In this document: one piece after another, positions 13,672 through 13,773 of the stretch
How the letters are laid out: every line of letters begins with the position of its first letter
Numbering within the stretch: position 1 is the stretch's first letter
Translations under genes and position numbers: made by a program
NCBI GenBank assembly: GCA_002471345.1
Contig: DKPS01000106.1
Location: 1-13,773 of the forward strand
DNA length: 13,773 bases
Direction of reading: 5' to 3'
From: Saprospiraceae bacterium UBA7328
Lineage (GTDB): Bacteria > Bacteroidota > Bacteroidia > Chitinophagales > Saprospiraceae
The notes under the pieces: model-generated
Databases searched by the model: none
What the model saw: the letters and a program-made list of their open reading frames with translations, nothing else
What the model was told of the DNA's origin: nothing

Positions 13672-13773
13672 TTATTCTCTTTGAAGTTATAAGTATTTCT
13701 GGTGTGTGAATATAAAGTATTAGATAATTTTAAATGGCCAATTCTTTCGGTTTGTAGCCTTGCGTAAAAATAA

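Noticed and set aside
1..13773. CRISPR arrays, tRNA or rRNA genes, insertion sequences, phage genes
   Set aside because: Reading both strands I found no regular spaced repeats, cloverleaf sequences, transposase motifs or paired terminal repeats with a coding cargo.

Overview
The window looks like chromosomal DNA of a member of the Bacteroidota, probably a marine or environmental Cytophagia- or Saprospiria-like lineage. The reasons are its AT-rich composition, the near absence of Shine-Dalgarno sequences in favour of A-rich leaders, several TAnnTTTG-type promoter elements, a LytS/LytTR two-component pair, an IPTL-CTERM-tailed surface protein and receptor-L-domain repeats. There is no rRNA, tRNA, CRISPR array, transposase or phage gene. 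I place it in the phylum with fair confidence and cannot name a genus.

Left part (1-1846): a minus-strand two-component operon encodes a small LytS-type membrane histidine kinase, overlapping by ATGA a LytTR response regulator. The regulator is split by one in-frame TAA exactly in the linker between receiver and DNA-binding domain. A 9-bp inverted repeat with a 47-nt gap lies in the divergent region ahead of the next gene.

Middle-left (1847-5421, plus strand): a membrane-anchored PPP-type metallophosphoesterase, then a decayed receptor-L-domain (leucine-rich) gene with a stop and a frameshift, a secreted LamG protein ending in an IPTL-CTERM sorting tail, a possible 45-residue secreted or membrane peptide, and a secreted NTF2/SnoaL-like protein.

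Middle (5499-10528): a probable minus-strand operon runs ACT-domain protein -> membrane-anchored two-module VOC (glyoxalase-fold) protein -> membrane-anchored cytochrome c/PQQ dehydrogenase -> 100-residue conserved protein. Diverging from it is a membrane-anchored epoxide-hydrolase-like alpha/beta hydrolase. The VOC gene is interrupted by an in-frame TAG in its second module, and the missing C-terminal half is still readable in frame behind the stop. Three neighbouring enzymes with N-terminal anchors suggest an extracytoplasmic oxidative pathway, which is inference.

Right part (10535-13671, minus strand): a medium-chain NADPH:quinone-reductase-like oxidoreductase, then a TetR-like regulator 10 nt ahead of an AarF/ABC1/UbiB atypical kinase. 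The kinase tail converges on the hydrolase with only 6 nt between them.

The most notable result is that two otherwise well-preserved genes each carry one in-frame stop with the remainder of the protein intact behind it, next to a third gene that is clearly decaying. I see no convincing new multi-gene system. The strongest novel candidates are the anchored VOC/PQQ/hydrolase neighbourhood and the split two-component regulator.
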